Positions 1 through 8,753 of a DNA stretch of 64,000 nucleotides are shown here, piece after piece (position 1 is the first letter of the stretch; every line of letters starts with the position of its first letter). The position numbers and the translations under genes were made by a program. Below the pieces are notes generated by a model. The model was not told the origin of the DNA and ran no database searches. It was given only the letters and a program-made list of their open reading frames with translations. Source of the stretch: Planctomycetota bacterium (GTDB lineage Bacteria > Planctomycetota > UBA11346); assembly GCA_014193115.1 (NCBI GenBank), contig BJHQ01000016.1, positions 52,560 through 116,559 on the forward strand. The letters run 5' to 3'.

Positions 1-174
1 TGAGAGAGTGAGGTAGCCGGGCTCGTCGCAGGGTCGGCAGCCCTGGCGTGTCCTGGTGACCGGCATGGCCGAGCGCGGGTCGCGCCGGCAAGCAGACGGA
101 TTCTGCTCCACGGATGACGCCACCCCGCCCAAGGAGCGCTTATCACCATCGAGGCCGTCCAGCACCGGGTTGGC
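1..174. other. Leading edge without a recognisable gene
   Basis: The first three bases form TGA and could be the stop of a gene lying outside the window. No start codon with a good ribosome-binding site and no RNA gene is evident up to the MFS transporter at 175. An AAGGAG sits at about 131-136, but no usable start codon in the MFS frame follows it at normal spacing. Confidence 0.4.
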
Positions 175-1407
175 GTGAGCAGCCGCAGGCTGCCCACGCA
201 AGCGCCGGACGGTGCGTCCACGGGCGAGGCGGACCGCCCCCAGGGCGGAGCGGTCCCCGCGGCGGCAGAGCCCGGATTGCTGAGCAATGCCGGCCTGCGT
301 CAGGTCCTGGTGGTCCAGCTGCTGTTCTGGGGATCGTCGGCCACGCTGTTGATGCTGCCGAAATACCTCAAGGTCCATCTGGGCGCCGGGCCAGGATGGA
401 TCGGCGTGATCATGGGCGCCATGGCCTTCGGCTCGGTAGCCGGGGCTCCCCTGGTCGGCCTGGCGGAACATCGGTGGGGCCGGCGGATCTGCATGGTGGG
501 GGCCTGCCTGCTGCTGGCGTTCGGCTGGAGCTTGTTCGTCGCCGTCTCGGCGGTCGGCCCGCTGGCTGTCGTTGCCAGGATCGTGCAAGGCATCGCGGCG
601 GCGATCTTCACTGCCCAGGCCAGCGTCCTGGTCGCCGACCTGGTGCCGGCGCGCCGGTTGCCCAGCGCCATCGCCCTGTACATGACCGCCGGCCTGGCGG
701 GAAACCTGATCACCCCGCCGCTGGCCGAATGGTGGTTGGATCGGGGCGACCCGGCGTGGATTTTCGCCGGCGCCGCAATGCTGGCGACCGCCGCTGCCTG
801 GATGTGCAGCCGGCTGCCGGATCCACGGCACGTCGAATCGCCGGCCGGCAGGCCCGACGCGCGTCGTCGCCCGCGACGGCGCCTGCTGCTGGTGTCCGCC
901 CTCGCCGGATTGGCCGCCGGTTCGATCTTCACCTTTTACCAGCCCCTGGCGCTCAGCCGCGGCATCGACCGGGTCAGCGACTTCCTGATCACCTTCACCA
1001 TCACCGCAGCCGCCCTGCGCCTGGCTGGAGGCCGCTTGATCGACCGCCTCGGCAGTCGCCAAGTGTCCCGCTGGGCCTTGGTCGGCTACGCGGCGGTGCT
1101 GTTCGCCCTGGTCGGACTGCAAGAAGGCCAGTTGTGGCTGTACGGAATCCTGCTCGGCCTGACCCATGGGCTGTTCTTTCCCACCTTCATCGCCCTCATG
1201 CTCAGCGGAGCCGGTGCCGGACGGAATCGCGCCGTGCACATGGCCTGGATGGGAGCCTTCGACAAGGTGGGATTCCTGATGGTCATTCCCCTGGGTCTGC
1301 TCGCCGAGCATCTCGGCTATGTCGTTCTGTTCATCGCCATCAGCCTGAGCACCGCCGTGGCGGCCCTGGTGCTGAGCCAAGCCACCCATCAGCCGAAAGT
1401 TCCATGA
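175..1407 (+). CDS. Major facilitator superfamily transporter
   Basis: This is a 410-residue integral membrane protein with about twelve hydrophobic segments in two halves, separated by a very basic loop around residues 215-238 (RPDARRRPRRRLL). That is the usual MFS layout. The loop with RWGRR near residue 100 matches the conserved basic motif between TM2 and TM3. The protein should move a small solute across the inner membrane, but the substrate cannot be told from sequence. The start is GTG at 175; the frame is open back to 118 without a better start. An Old Yellow Enzyme-type reductase follows 73 bases downstream on the same strand, so the two may be co-transcribed. The family call is firm and the substrate unknown. 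Confidence 0.85.
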   Translation: MSSRRLPTQAPDGASTGEADRPQGGAVPAAAEPGLLSNAGLRQVLVVQLLFWGSSATLLMLPKYLKVHLGAGPGWIGVIMGAMAFGSVAGAPLVGLAEHRWGRRICMVGACLLLAFGWSLFVAVSAVGPLAVVARIVQGIAAAIFTAQASVLVADLVPARRLPSAIALYMTAGLAGNLITPPLAEWWLDRGDPAWIFAGAAMLATAAAWMCSRLPDPRHVESPAGRPDARRRPRRRLLLVSALAGLAAGSIFTFYQPLALSRGIDRVSDFLITFTITAAALRLAGGRLIDRLGSRQVSRWALVGYAAVLFALVGLQEGQLWLYGILLGLTHGLFFPTFIALMLSGAGAGRNRAVHMAWMGAFDKVGFLMVIPLGLLAEHLGYVVLFIAISLSTAVAALVLSQATHQPKVP

Positions 1408-1480
1408 TGCTCCGGAAGCTGGTTTCCGGCATGACCGGTGCTCTGAACACCATCACCATCCGTTGGATCTCGTAAGCATC

Positions 1481-2623
1481 ATGAGTTTGCCCGCACCGAA
1501 TCACGCCCATCCCGATCAAGCGCCTCGACCAGCCGGCCAGACCGAGCCAGCCCGGTTGTTCACGCCCTTCCAACTGCGCGACGTCATCATCCGCAACCGG
1601 ATCGTCGTGTCGCCGATGTGCACGTATTCAGCAGTGGACGGTGCTGCCCAGGATTGGCACCTGGTCCACCTTGGGGCACGGGCGGTGGGAGGTGCCGGCC
1701 TGGTGTTCGCCGAAGCAACCGCTGTCGCTCCCGAAGGGCGCATCTCCCCGGATGATCTTGGCCTGTGGGACGACCGCCACATCGCACCGCTGGCCCGGAT
1801 CGCCAGCTTCATTGCCAGCCAAGGTGCGGTCCCGGCCATCCAACTCGCCCATGCCGGCCGAAAAGGCAGCAATCGATCACCGTTTCTCGGCGGCGGCCGC
1901 CTGTCATCTGACCAAGGTGGTTGGACCACCGTGGCGCCGAGTCCATTGCCCTTCGCACCTGAGGATCCGCCTTCGCTTGCGCTGGACGCCGCCGGAATCA
2001 CCGCGGTGACCGATGCCTTCGCCGCCGCGGCACGGCGGGCGGTGGCGGCTGGGTTCCTGGTCATCGAGATCCATGCCGCCCACGGTTACCTCCTCCATCA
2101 ATTCCTGTCGCCGCTTTCCAACCATCGCAGCGATCAGCACGGAGGCAGCCTGGCCAACCGGCTGCGCGTGCCGCTGGCCGTTGCTGAGGCGGTGCGAGCC
2201 GTGGTTCCAAGCCACCTGCCGGTGTTCGTCCGCGTTTCTGCCACCGATTGGATCGATGGCGGCTGGGATGTGGCTCAGACCATCGCCTTCGCCCAGGAGC
2301 TCAAGCATCGCGGAGTGGATGTCATCGACGTTTCCAGCGGCGGCTCATCGCCCAAGGCGGTGGTGCCATTGGCGCCCGGTTATCAGGTGGCCTTCGCTCA
2401 GGCCATCCGCCGCGAAGCCTCCATCCCCACCGGAGCAGTCGGCCTGATCACCGCACCTGCCCAGGCCGAATCCATCCTCACCGCCGGTTCGGCTGATCTC
2501 ATCTTCCTCGGCCGGGCTTTCCTGCGCGAGCCGCAATGGCCGCTGTCCGCCGCCGCGGCCCTGGGCAGCACGGTGGCATGGCCACCGCCCTATTCCCGCG
2601 CCGCTCCGCCGCCACGTCTGTGA
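1481..2623 (+). CDS. NADH:flavin oxidoreductase, Old Yellow Enzyme family (YqjM-like)
   Basis: This is a 380-residue FMN-dependent ene-reductase of the OYE family, predicted cytosolic. The N-terminal PMCTYSA segment carries the Cys and Tyr typical of the YqjM subgroup. HAAHGYLLHQFLSP holds the substrate-binding His pair and Tyr, followed by the family signature NHRSDQHGGS. A C-terminal GLI...FLGRAFLREP segment contributes the FMN phosphate site. Such enzymes reduce activated C=C bonds with NADPH or NADH. ATG 1481 is chosen; an in-frame TTG at 1463 would add six residues. The gene sits behind an MFS transporter, which suggests uptake and reduction of one compound, but that link is inference. 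Confidence 0.9.
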   Translation: MSLPAPNHAHPDQAPRPAGQTEPARLFTPFQLRDVIIRNRIVVSPMCTYSAVDGAAQDWHLVHLGARAVGGAGLVFAEATAVAPEGRISPDDLGLWDDRHIAPLARIASFIASQGAVPAIQLAHAGRKGSNRSPFLGGGRLSSDQGGWTTVAPSPLPFAPEDPPSLALDAAGITAVTDAFAAAARRAVAAGFLVIEIHAAHGYLLHQFLSPLSNHRSDQHGGSLANRLRVPLAVAEAVRAVVPSHLPVFVRVSATDWIDGGWDVAQTIAFAQELKHRGVDVIDVSSGGSSPKAVVPLAPGYQVAFAQAIRREASIPTGAVGLITAPAQAESILTAGSADLIFLGRAFLREPQWPLSAAAALGSTVAWPPPYSRAAPPPRL

Positions 2624-2707
2624 TGCAGGCATTGTGGGCAACCTGCCGTGCTGGCGATCCTGCGCGGATGGCCAGCTGGTGCTCATTGTGGCGTGCTGCC
2701 GGAGGAA

Positions 2708-3574
2708 TTATCGGGGCTTCGCTGGGGTGCCTCGGGCTGGCACCAGGCCGACGGTCTCTTCGAAGACCGGCCCAGGTGGAACCCTGCCATTGAGCAGGAT
2801 GTGACTGGCGTTCGCGAATCGTTTCGCCAAGCGCAGGTAGCCATCCTTCCCCAGCATGTGGGCATCATCGGCGGGATCGTTGAGGTCGTCCGTATCAACC
2901 CAGGCGGCGTGGGGATCGGTACTGGCGAGGTTCACCTGGATGGCGCGGATCCGTTCCCATTCAGCAAAGGTATTCCCATTCCATAAACGGTTCTTCCAGT
3001 CGTTGATCCTGCCGATGACAACCGGCATGCTTTCGCCACCGATGTCTTTGCGGACCAGAGCGATGAGTGATTTGAGCGCAGATTCATAGACGTCGGCCCG
3101 CTCCTTGGCCATGGCGTCGGATTCACCCTGCATCCAGACGAAGCACACCGAATCCGGTTTGCGTCCGTCGAGGAGTTTGGTCGCGCCGTCGATCAGTTCA
3201 CGGTAATAACCGATTCCTTGGAATTCATTCCCAGTCTTCTTCAGCCATTTGGCCATCTCCTGACCCTCATGCCCATGCTTTTCCACCAGAATGGTGTCAT
3301 TTGGGAAGAGCTCCTTCAGCTTGGGGGTGAAGGCCAGTTCCGGCTTGATTCGATTCATATTGGACTGCCCATCCAAGAGGAAAAGCCGGAGTTTTCCTCC
3401 CGCCGGGGATGCTTTCGCTGGGGATTCCGCTCCTTCGGCACCGGCTGCGCACATGCCTATAAGCAAAACAACGCATGCGAGCTGGCTGGCGCCTCTGGTC
3501 CGGAAGAACCTTCTGGGGCTGACGCAGATCGCTCGGCCATGGACAAGCAAAGATGACAGAAGTGAGGGAACCAT
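2708..3574 (-). CDS. Secreted SASA-family carbohydrate esterase (sialate O-acetylesterase-like)
   Basis: This is a 288-residue protein of the SASA/DUF303 SGNH-type esterase family. The first ~35 residues form an export signal with a basic stretch, the hydrophobic run ACVVLLIGMCAAGAEG and a likely cleavage after the Ala-rich end. LLDGQSNM carries the expected nucleophile Ser. WMQGESDA is the second conserved block. DDAHMLGKDGYLRLA supplies the Asp/His end of the catalytic site. Such enzymes remove acetyl or other acyl groups from sugars in the periplasm or outside the cell. ATG 3574 is chosen because the signal peptide starts there; an upstream in-frame start at 3700 would add 42 residues. The gene is convergent with the OYE gene and divergent from hisS. 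Confidence 0.82.
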   Translation of the reverse strand: MVPSLLSSLLVHGRAICVSPRRFFRTRGASQLACVVLLIGMCAAGAEGAESPAKASPAGGKLRLFLLDGQSNMNRIKPELAFTPKLKELFPNDTILVEKHGHEGQEMAKWLKKTGNEFQGIGYYRELIDGATKLLDGRKPDSVCFVWMQGESDAMAKERADVYESALKSLIALVRKDIGGESMPVVIGRINDWKNRLWNGNTFAEWERIRAIQVNLASTDPHAAWVDTDDLNDPADDAHMLGKDGYLRLAKRFANASHILLNGRVPPGPVFEETVGLVPARGTPAKPR

Positions 3575-3659
3575 GGTCAGTCTGACTCCAAGGGTTGCTC
3601 CAGTTGGCCTGCGCCGGAGCGCATGACCAAATCGATTGCTGGGATGCTTCAATGGTTGA

Positions 3660-3688
3660 TGTTTAGAAAATCGTTCGAAAATTATCAA
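3660..3688 (-). promoter_or_regulatory. Putative sigma-70-type promoter for the SASA esterase
   Basis: Reading the minus strand, TTGATA (3688-3683) is followed after exactly 17 bases by TAAACA (3665-3660). Transcription from here would give a leader of roughly 80 bases before ATG 3574. The stretch is clearly AT-richer than its surroundings. There is no experimental support, so the call rests on box match and position only. Confidence 0.35.
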
Positions 3689-3854
3689 GATGTCAATCAA
3701 GGAACCATGCGTGAAGATTGGTCAGGATCTCACGCTTGGCTGAAGCCTGCGCTCCCAGGCCTGCACCGGCTGAGGGCCACGGGCTGCGACACGCGCAGTT
3801 CGACAGCCAGCTGGCGGGTTTGCGTCGCCGGCTGTGGCGCGAACATGCCGGGCC

Positions 3855-5174
3855 ATGACCGAACAGATCGACCTCCAGCCCGTCAAGGGCGTGCGCGACT
3901 TCTACCCCGAGGATCAGCGGGTGAAAACCTGGCTGTTCAGCCTGTGGCGGGATGTCGCCCGGCGGTTCGGCTATGAGGAGTTCGACGCCTGCGTGCTGGA
4001 GCACGAGGAACTGTACGTCCGCAAGGCCGGCGACGAGATCACTGGCCAGCTCTACGGTTTTGCCGACAAGTCCGACCGGCGCCTGGCCCTGCGCCCCGAG
4101 CTGACCCCGAGTCTGGCGCGGATGGTCATGGCCCGAGGCTCGGCCCTGCCGCTGCCCGCCAGGTGGTTCGCGATCCCCCAGTGTTTCCGCTATGAAAATG
4201 TCCAGCGCGGGCGCAAACGCGAGCATTACCAGTGGAACATGGATGTGATCGGCCTGGCCAGCGTCGCTGCCGAGGCCGAGCTGATGGCGGCCCAGGCGCT
4301 GTTCCTGCGCGAGGCTGGCCTGGGGACCTCGCCAGAAAAAGCCGACGTGGTCTTCCGGGTGTCGAACCGCCAGGTCCTGCAAGGCGTGCTCGCCAGGCTC
4401 GGGATCACTGGCGACCGCTTCGCTCAGACCTGCGTGATCATCGACAAGCGCGACAAGATCGGTCCCGAGGCGATGGCCAGCGAATTGTTCAAGCTCGGGA
4501 TCGGCGACGACGCCACCAAGCGCATCTCCGAAGTCATGGCGGTGTCCGGCCATGGCGCCGAAGGTCTGGCGGCGATCTCAGCGGTGGTCGGCAAGGACAA
4601 CCCTGGACTGGTCCAGCTCGGTGAATTGCTGGAATACGCCGAGCCGTTCGGGCTCGGCCACCTGCTGCGCTTCGACCTGTCGGTGATCCGCGGCCTCAGC
4701 TATTACACCGGCACGGTGTGGGAGGTCTTCGATTCCAGCGGTGCCATGCCGCGAGCCATCGCCGGCGGTGGCCGTTACGACGCACTGATCGAGACCCTCG
4801 GCGGCAAACCGACGCCGATGGCCGGCTTCGGCATGGGCGACGTCGTCATCATCGACATCCTACGCGAGAAATCCCTGCTTCCTCCACTGCGCCGACAGGT
4901 CGATGACGTGGTCTATCCGATGTCGGCCAAGGAGATTCCAGTGGCCAACAAGGTCGCGCGCTTCCTGCGCAAGCAGGGCCGGGTGGTGGTGGTCGATTAT
5001 TCGCTGCGCCGGTTCAAGCACGTGGTCGAGCGGGCCGAGACCGTGGAAGGGGCGAGCATGCTCTATGTCCTCGGCGGCAACGAGGTCGCCTCGGGCAAGG
5101 CCACGGTCAAGCCGCTTGGGCAGGAAGGCGCCAAGGAATATCCGGTGCCGCTGGCGTCTCTCGGCGCCGGCTGA
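3855..5174 (+). CDS. hisS: Histidyl-tRNA synthetase
   Basis: This is a 439-residue class II aminoacyl-tRNA synthetase that charges tRNA-His in the cytosol. GVRDFYPED near residue 12 is motif 1. ALRPELTPSLARMV and FRYENVQRGRKREHYQW form motif 2. GLSYYTGTVWEVF is the histidine-binding loop. AGGGRYDALI with GFGMG is motif 3. A Rossmann-like anticodon-binding domain forms the last ~90 residues. The WNMDVIG ending of motif 2 and the overall layout resemble plant-organellar and chlamydial HisRS rather than the E. coli type. ATG 3855 gives a normal N-terminus; GTG 3834 would add seven atypical residues. The gene is convergent with the Gfo/Idh gene, with 18 bases between the stops. Confidence 0.96.
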   Translation: MTEQIDLQPVKGVRDFYPEDQRVKTWLFSLWRDVARRFGYEEFDACVLEHEELYVRKAGDEITGQLYGFADKSDRRLALRPELTPSLARMVMARGSALPLPARWFAIPQCFRYENVQRGRKREHYQWNMDVIGLASVAAEAELMAAQALFLREAGLGTSPEKADVVFRVSNRQVLQGVLARLGITGDRFAQTCVIIDKRDKIGPEAMASELFKLGIGDDATKRISEVMAVSGHGAEGLAAISAVVGKDNPGLVQLGELLEYAEPFGLGHLLRFDLSVIRGLSYYTGTVWEVFDSSGAMPRAIAGGGRYDALIETLGGKPTPMAGFGMGDVVIIDILREKSLLPPLRRQVDDVVYPMSAKEIPVANKVARFLRKQGRVVVVDYSLRRFKHVVERAETVEGASMLYVLGGNEVASGKATVKPLGQEGAKEYPVPLASLGAG

Positions 5175-5192
5175 GCGCCCGACGCGGTCAGC

Positions 5193-6197
5193 TCAGCGCC
5201 TGACCAGCTGGACCACGGCGCCTGCGCCGCTCCGCCACGAGGCATACGCAGCGTCCATCAACGCACTGAGCTCCAGCGCTTCGCTCAGTCCGAAGTGGAT
5301 GGTGCCGGTTCCGGCGATGGCATCCAGCCATTGGTCCACCGGATGGGGCAGGGCTGGCGGCAGATCAGTGATCGTGTGCCAGCCCTTGCCGCCATCATCG
5401 AGCTGCTTGGAGCGCAGGCGCACCGACTGGTCGGGTCCGCCGATCACCAGGCAGCCGAGGTCGCCGGCCAGTTCCAGCGAACACGGCGTGGCGAAGGTGA
5501 CGAAGCCGGTCTCGTTGCTGGCGATGCGGCCGTCAGCGTAACCGAGCACGGAAATTCCGAGGTCATCGACCGCAACCCCGCTGCGCTTGGTGAACACCGA
5601 GGTCACCCGTTCGGGCATACCGAACAGCCACGCGGCGAGATACATCCCGTGGCAGCCGAGATCGATCATCGCGCCGCCGCCGCTCGGCACCGGGTCGAGG
5701 AAATGCGCCGGCAGCCAGCCGCCGGTGGCGCCATTGTGCGAATTCCTGAAGCGGAAACTGGCCAGGCGCCCGAGCAGACCGCGGGCGATGGCCTGATGGG
5801 CGTACCGGTTGTTGGCGTTGCAGCGGTGCGGCATCGAGATGGCGAAGCGGACTCCGGCGGTACGCACCGCGGCGGCGATGCGCTCGGCTTCGGCCAGGGT
5901 GATGGCCAACACTTTTTCAGTGAATATATGCTTTCCGGCCGATGCGGCCGCGACCATGACCTCGGGATGGCTGCGGGTCGAGGAGCAGACCAGCACGCCG
6001 TCGATGCTGGGATCGGCGAGGATCTGGCCGAGCTCAGCGACGAAGGGCACGCCGAGCTTCTCCGCCCAGGACCGGCCCCGCGCCGCATCGTCATCCCAGA
6101 CCACCGCGATCTGCGCACCGGCATGGCGATTGACCTGCCGTGCGTACTCGTCGGCATGGACGTGCCACGCGCTGAGCGCGGCGATTCGGATGGTCAT
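5193..6197 (-). CDS. Gfo/Idh/MocA-family NAD(P)-dependent oxidoreductase
   Basis: This is a 334-residue dehydrogenase with an N-terminal Rossmann fold and a C-terminal alpha/beta sheet domain. GVLVCSSTRSHPE and AGKHIFTEKVLA match the cofactor-domain end, the latter being the family's EKP-like motif with V in place of P. GGGAMIDLGCHGMYLAAWLFG is the conserved substrate-domain segment carrying the catalytic-region His. Members oxidise sugars, inositols or related polyols. It lies 39 bases downstream of a PhyH-like dioxygenase on the same strand and probably shares its transcript. That transcript is divergent from an AraC regulator, so a small inducible catabolic unit is likely. The substrate cannot be named. 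Confidence 0.88.
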   Translation of the reverse strand: MTIRIAALSAWHVHADEYARQVNRHAGAQIAVVWDDDAARGRSWAEKLGVPFVAELGQILADPSIDGVLVCSSTRSHPEVMVAAASAGKHIFTEKVLAITLAEAERIAAAVRTAGVRFAISMPHRCNANNRYAHQAIARGLLGRLASFRFRNSHNGATGGWLPAHFLDPVPSGGGAMIDLGCHGMYLAAWLFGMPERVTSVFTKRSGVAVDDLGISVLGYADGRIASNETGFVTFATPCSLELAGDLGCLVIGGPDQSVRLRSKQLDDGGKGWHTITDLPPALPHPVDQWLDAIAGTGTIHFGLSEALELSALMDAAYASWRSGAGAVVQLVRR

Positions 6198-6236
6198 GGT
6201 GGGGTTCCGATCAGTGGTTCGCAGGTTGTCATGGGC

Positions 6237-7166
6237 TCAGGACATCGCCATCGGCGCAGCCTTTTCCAGCGCCATGGGGCTGGCGTTGGGCGCCATCGGC
6301 GTGGCCGGGGCAGGGTTGGTCGGCTTACGGGCCGGGCGGGGCTGGCACCAGCTTGCCATGCTGTGGTGGGGAAGCAGGTAGTCGATCGGTGCCGGCACGA
6401 ACTCGACCCGGTGGCGCAGCACTGGATGGCTGTCGAAGAACGCTTCGCTGCCAACCTCGGCGCAGAAACCTCCGATCATACAGCGTTTGTTGTGGATCAT
6501 GGCGATCATCGGTCGTGGCTGGGCGGTGGTGTTGGGCATCCCGCAGTGCCACAGCCGGGGATCGCGGATGACGACATCGCCGATCCGGGTGAGGGCGCGT
6601 TCAGTCGGGTGGGCTGCCTCGAAGACCGCGAGTTCTGACGCGGTCGGACGGCTGTGGTCCTTGGCATTCAGCCAGAGATGCGACTTCGGCCACAGTTTCG
6701 TCGCGCCGTTGGCCAGATCGACATCGACCAGCGGAACATTGACCACCAGGCTGACGCTGGGATGGGCCAGGCCGGGAAACAGGAATCCGCCATCGGCGTG
6801 GCAAACCTGTTCAGCGCTGCCGGGATAGGCGGTGTTGGAACCATAGGCGACATTCGCCAATCCATCGCCGAGCACGGCATGGGTGACTGCGATCACCCAA
6901 TCATTGTTCAGGATGTCTGCCGATAACCACGGCTGGCAGGGCGGCGGCCGGATTCCTTGGAAATCATTCTTCACCCGGCCCTTGGCCGTGGCCAGCTCGA
7001 TATCGTCGAGCATCTTCTTGCATAAGGTGGCGATCGGTCCGGGCGGAACCACTTGGCGGAGGGCGACCACACCATCTTCGTGCAAGGCGGCGGCGGCGGC
7101 GGCCAGGGTTGAAGGGCGCCACGAGCCGCTGCTGCGTTCGTCGGCGTCTGGAGTGAAGCTGCGCAT
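6237..7166 (-). CDS. Phytanoyl-CoA dioxygenase (PhyH) family protein
   Basis: This is a 309-residue Fe(II)/2-oxoglutarate-dependent oxygenase of the PhyH family. CHADGGFLFPG holds the HxD iron-binding pair, and RLWHCGMPN holds the distal His. R-x-M and Asn-rich segments after it fit the 2-oxoglutarate site. The last ~40 residues are Pro/Ala/Met-rich and are not part of the fold. ATG 7166 is chosen because GAGGG lies just upstream; longer in-frame starts reach into the AraC promoter region. It heads the unit with the Gfo/Idh/MocA gene and is divergent from the AraC gene (124 bases between starts). Such enzymes hydroxylate small molecules; the substrate is unknown. Confidence 0.85.
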   Translation of the reverse strand: MRSFTPDADERSSGSWRPSTLAAAAAALHEDGVVALRQVVPPGPIATLCKKMLDDIELATAKGRVKNDFQGIRPPPCQPWLSADILNNDWVIAVTHAVLGDGLANVAYGSNTAYPGSAEQVCHADGGFLFPGLAHPSVSLVVNVPLVDVDLANGATKLWPKSHLWLNAKDHSRPTASELAVFEAAHPTERALTRIGDVVIRDPRLWHCGMPNTTAQPRPMIAMIHNKRCMIGGFCAEVGSEAFFDSHPVLRHRVEFVPAPIDYLLPHHSMASWCQPRPARKPTNPAPATPMAPNASPMALEKAAPMAMS

Positions 7167-7290
7167 GGGTCCCTCGGCCTGGTCCCGGAGGCATGCCGCT
7201 GGCCGGCCATGTCCCTGGTGAACGTGATCGATGTCGGTGGGCATTGTACCATCGCCATTTCCCTGATTGAATGGTCGTCGTTGACCATCC

Positions 7291-8199
7291 ATGTCTGATT
7301 TTGATCTTCCCCCACTGCGACAGCAATTCACGGTCGATCTCCACGACAGCATCGTCCTGGGTGGTCGGACGGCCGGCGCTGCGTTCCAGCTGTCCCGGGT
7401 CGCTCATGAGCGATGGCTGCATCCTACCCATTTCCACCGCCCCGACACCGGTTGGCGTTGCCTGGCGGTGGTCCTGGCCGGCAGCGGGGTGTTCTTCGCC
7501 GAAGGCCGGCACTGGAAGCTTGGCCCTGGCAGCGTGTTCACCTTTGCACCTGGTGGCTACCACGCCTATCGGTCGCTGGCCGGGGCATCCCTCGAAATCG
7601 TCATCTGCGAATTCTTCGGAAACGAGGCCGAAGCGCTTCAGCTGCAATGCCTGGGACGCGTCCGTGGCGTGGTCACCTGCGCCAGCATGGTCCTGGTCGG
7701 CGAGGCGGCCCGCCTGCTCCACGCCACCGCCCACGATGGCCGGGCCTTCAGCGGTGATGCCTGCGCTGGTCTGCTCCGCGGCCTGCTGTATCTGATCGCC
7801 GGCGAACGGGATCCTTCAGGTCAGGTCATCGGGCGTGGTGAAATGCTGGTGGAACGAGCCCGCGGCATGATCCACCGCGATTGGGCGAGCTTGGCCGGAC
7901 CGGCAGCGGTGGCTGCGCAGTGCGGGACCTCACACGCCCACCTGTGCCGCCTGTTCCGTGAACGCCTGGGCACCAGTCCGGGAGCGTATCTCCAGCAGAT
8001 CCGCATGCGGCACGCGGCGCGCTCGCTGATCGAGCATCCCGAATCCCTCGCGACCATCGCCGCGCGTCTGGGATTCTCGGATCAGTTCGCGTTCTCGAAG
8101 TGCTTCAAACGGGTGATGGGGATGCCGCCCCGGCTGTACCAGCAGCGCAGCCTGCCGGGAGCGGCCCAAGCCCAGCCCAGCCCAACCGGCCGGCCGTAA
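7291..8199 (+). CDS. AraC-family transcriptional regulator
   Basis: This is a 302-residue protein with an N-terminal cupin-like sensor domain (about residues 25-120, with the HPTHFHRPD metal or ligand-type segment) and a C-terminal double helix-turn-helix (about residues 190-290). VAAQCGTSHAHLCRLFRERLGTSP is the first HTH, with the usual P at the end. IAARLGFSDQFAFSKCFKRVMGMPP is the second and matches the AraC signature closely. It is divergent from the PhyH/Gfo unit, so it most likely senses the substrate of that unit and activates it through the 124-base gap. That role is inferred from layout only. Confidence 0.9.
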   Translation: MSDFDLPPLRQQFTVDLHDSIVLGGRTAGAAFQLSRVAHERWLHPTHFHRPDTGWRCLAVVLAGSGVFFAEGRHWKLGPGSVFTFAPGGYHAYRSLAGASLEIVICEFFGNEAEALQLQCLGRVRGVVTCASMVLVGEAARLLHATAHDGRAFSGDACAGLLRGLLYLIAGERDPSGQVIGRGEMLVERARGMIHRDWASLAGPAAVAAQCGTSHAHLCRLFRERLGTSPGAYLQQIRMRHAARSLIEHPESLATIAARLGFSDQFAFSKCFKRVMGMPPRLYQQRSLPGAAQAQPSPTGRP

Positions 8200-8246
8200 T
8201 TCCTGCACGTTAGGCAGGATCGACCCGATGCGACGATCACGAAACT

Positions 8247-8336
8247 TGGCGGACAGGGAGGGATTCGAACCCTCGAACGAGTTGCCCCGTTACGCGCTTT
8301 CCAAGCGCGCGCATTCGACCACTCTGCCACCTGTCC
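8247..8336 (-). tRNA. tRNA-Ser (GGA), CCA encoded
   Basis: Reading the minus strand, GGACAGG (8336-8330) pairs with CCTGTCC (8257-8251). Discriminator G (8250) is followed by an encoded CCA (8249-8247). The anticodon stem CGCGC/GCGCG closes the loop TTGGAAA, giving anticodon GGA. A long variable arm follows, as expected for a class II serine tRNA. The T arm is GAGGG-TTCGAAT-CCCTC. The length is 90 bases including CCA. Confidence 0.97.
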
Positions 8337-8357
8337 CGGCGGTTTTTGGAGGAAAAA

Positions 8358-8386
8358 AGATTGTGTGAATCATCGAGCGCGGTCAA
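8358..8386 (-). promoter_or_regulatory. Putative tRNA-Ser promoter
   Basis: On the minus strand TTGACC (8386-8381) and CAATCT (8363-8358) are separated by 17 bases and lie about 22 bases upstream of the tRNA 5' end. The -35 box is strong and the -10 box is weak. The call rests on position and box match only. Confidence 0.4.
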
Positions 8387-8624
8387 TGCGCCGGGTCTCT
8401 GCCAGCAGGGCTGGATGGAGAAAGCAAGAAATGATCGGTCATTAACGCTGTTTTCGGCATACGCAGTACCTGCCAGCGCACCGATCCCGGATCGGCCTGC
8501 CCCTCCACAGCACGTTCCTCCGATGGAAGCCCAGGCCGATGGCTGACCCGGATCAGGCCACCGCGGCGCACCGGCGGGGTCTCTGTTCCCCGCGCTGCCG
8601 GTCATAGCATCCCTGTCGTCCATG

Positions 8625-8753
8625 TCGCCGAATCCCGCCCGGTCGGGAGCGGGGGAACCAATCACCGGGGCGTAGCGCGCTGGTCGCCTGGCATCAGGCG
8701 TGGTGTGCGCAGGCCACTCTTCGGCCCAGCCCGTCAGCTCACCTCGTAGGCGT
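8625..8753 (+). promoter_or_regulatory. c-di-AMP riboswitch (ydaO-yuaA class)
   Basis: The leader of the KimA-like gene contains the characteristic conserved blocks of the ydaO-yuaA aptamer in the right order. CGCCGAATCC (from 8626) opens P1. A short hairpin is followed by GCGGGGGAACCAA, then GGGGCG. The GGCCACTCTTCGGCC hairpin follows, then CAGCCCGTCAGCTCACCTCG (from 8727). GGCG (8749-8752) closes P1. These are the strongest consensus positions of this class, which binds cyclic di-AMP. In known cases the ligand lowers expression of potassium importers and cell-wall genes. The 3' end overlaps an apparent GTG at 8752, which supports the later ATG at 8836 as the true start. No T-rich terminator follows. 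Two tandem hairpins (8789-8806 and 8806-8823) sit just before the ribosome-binding site and could be the expression platform. Confidence 0.93.
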
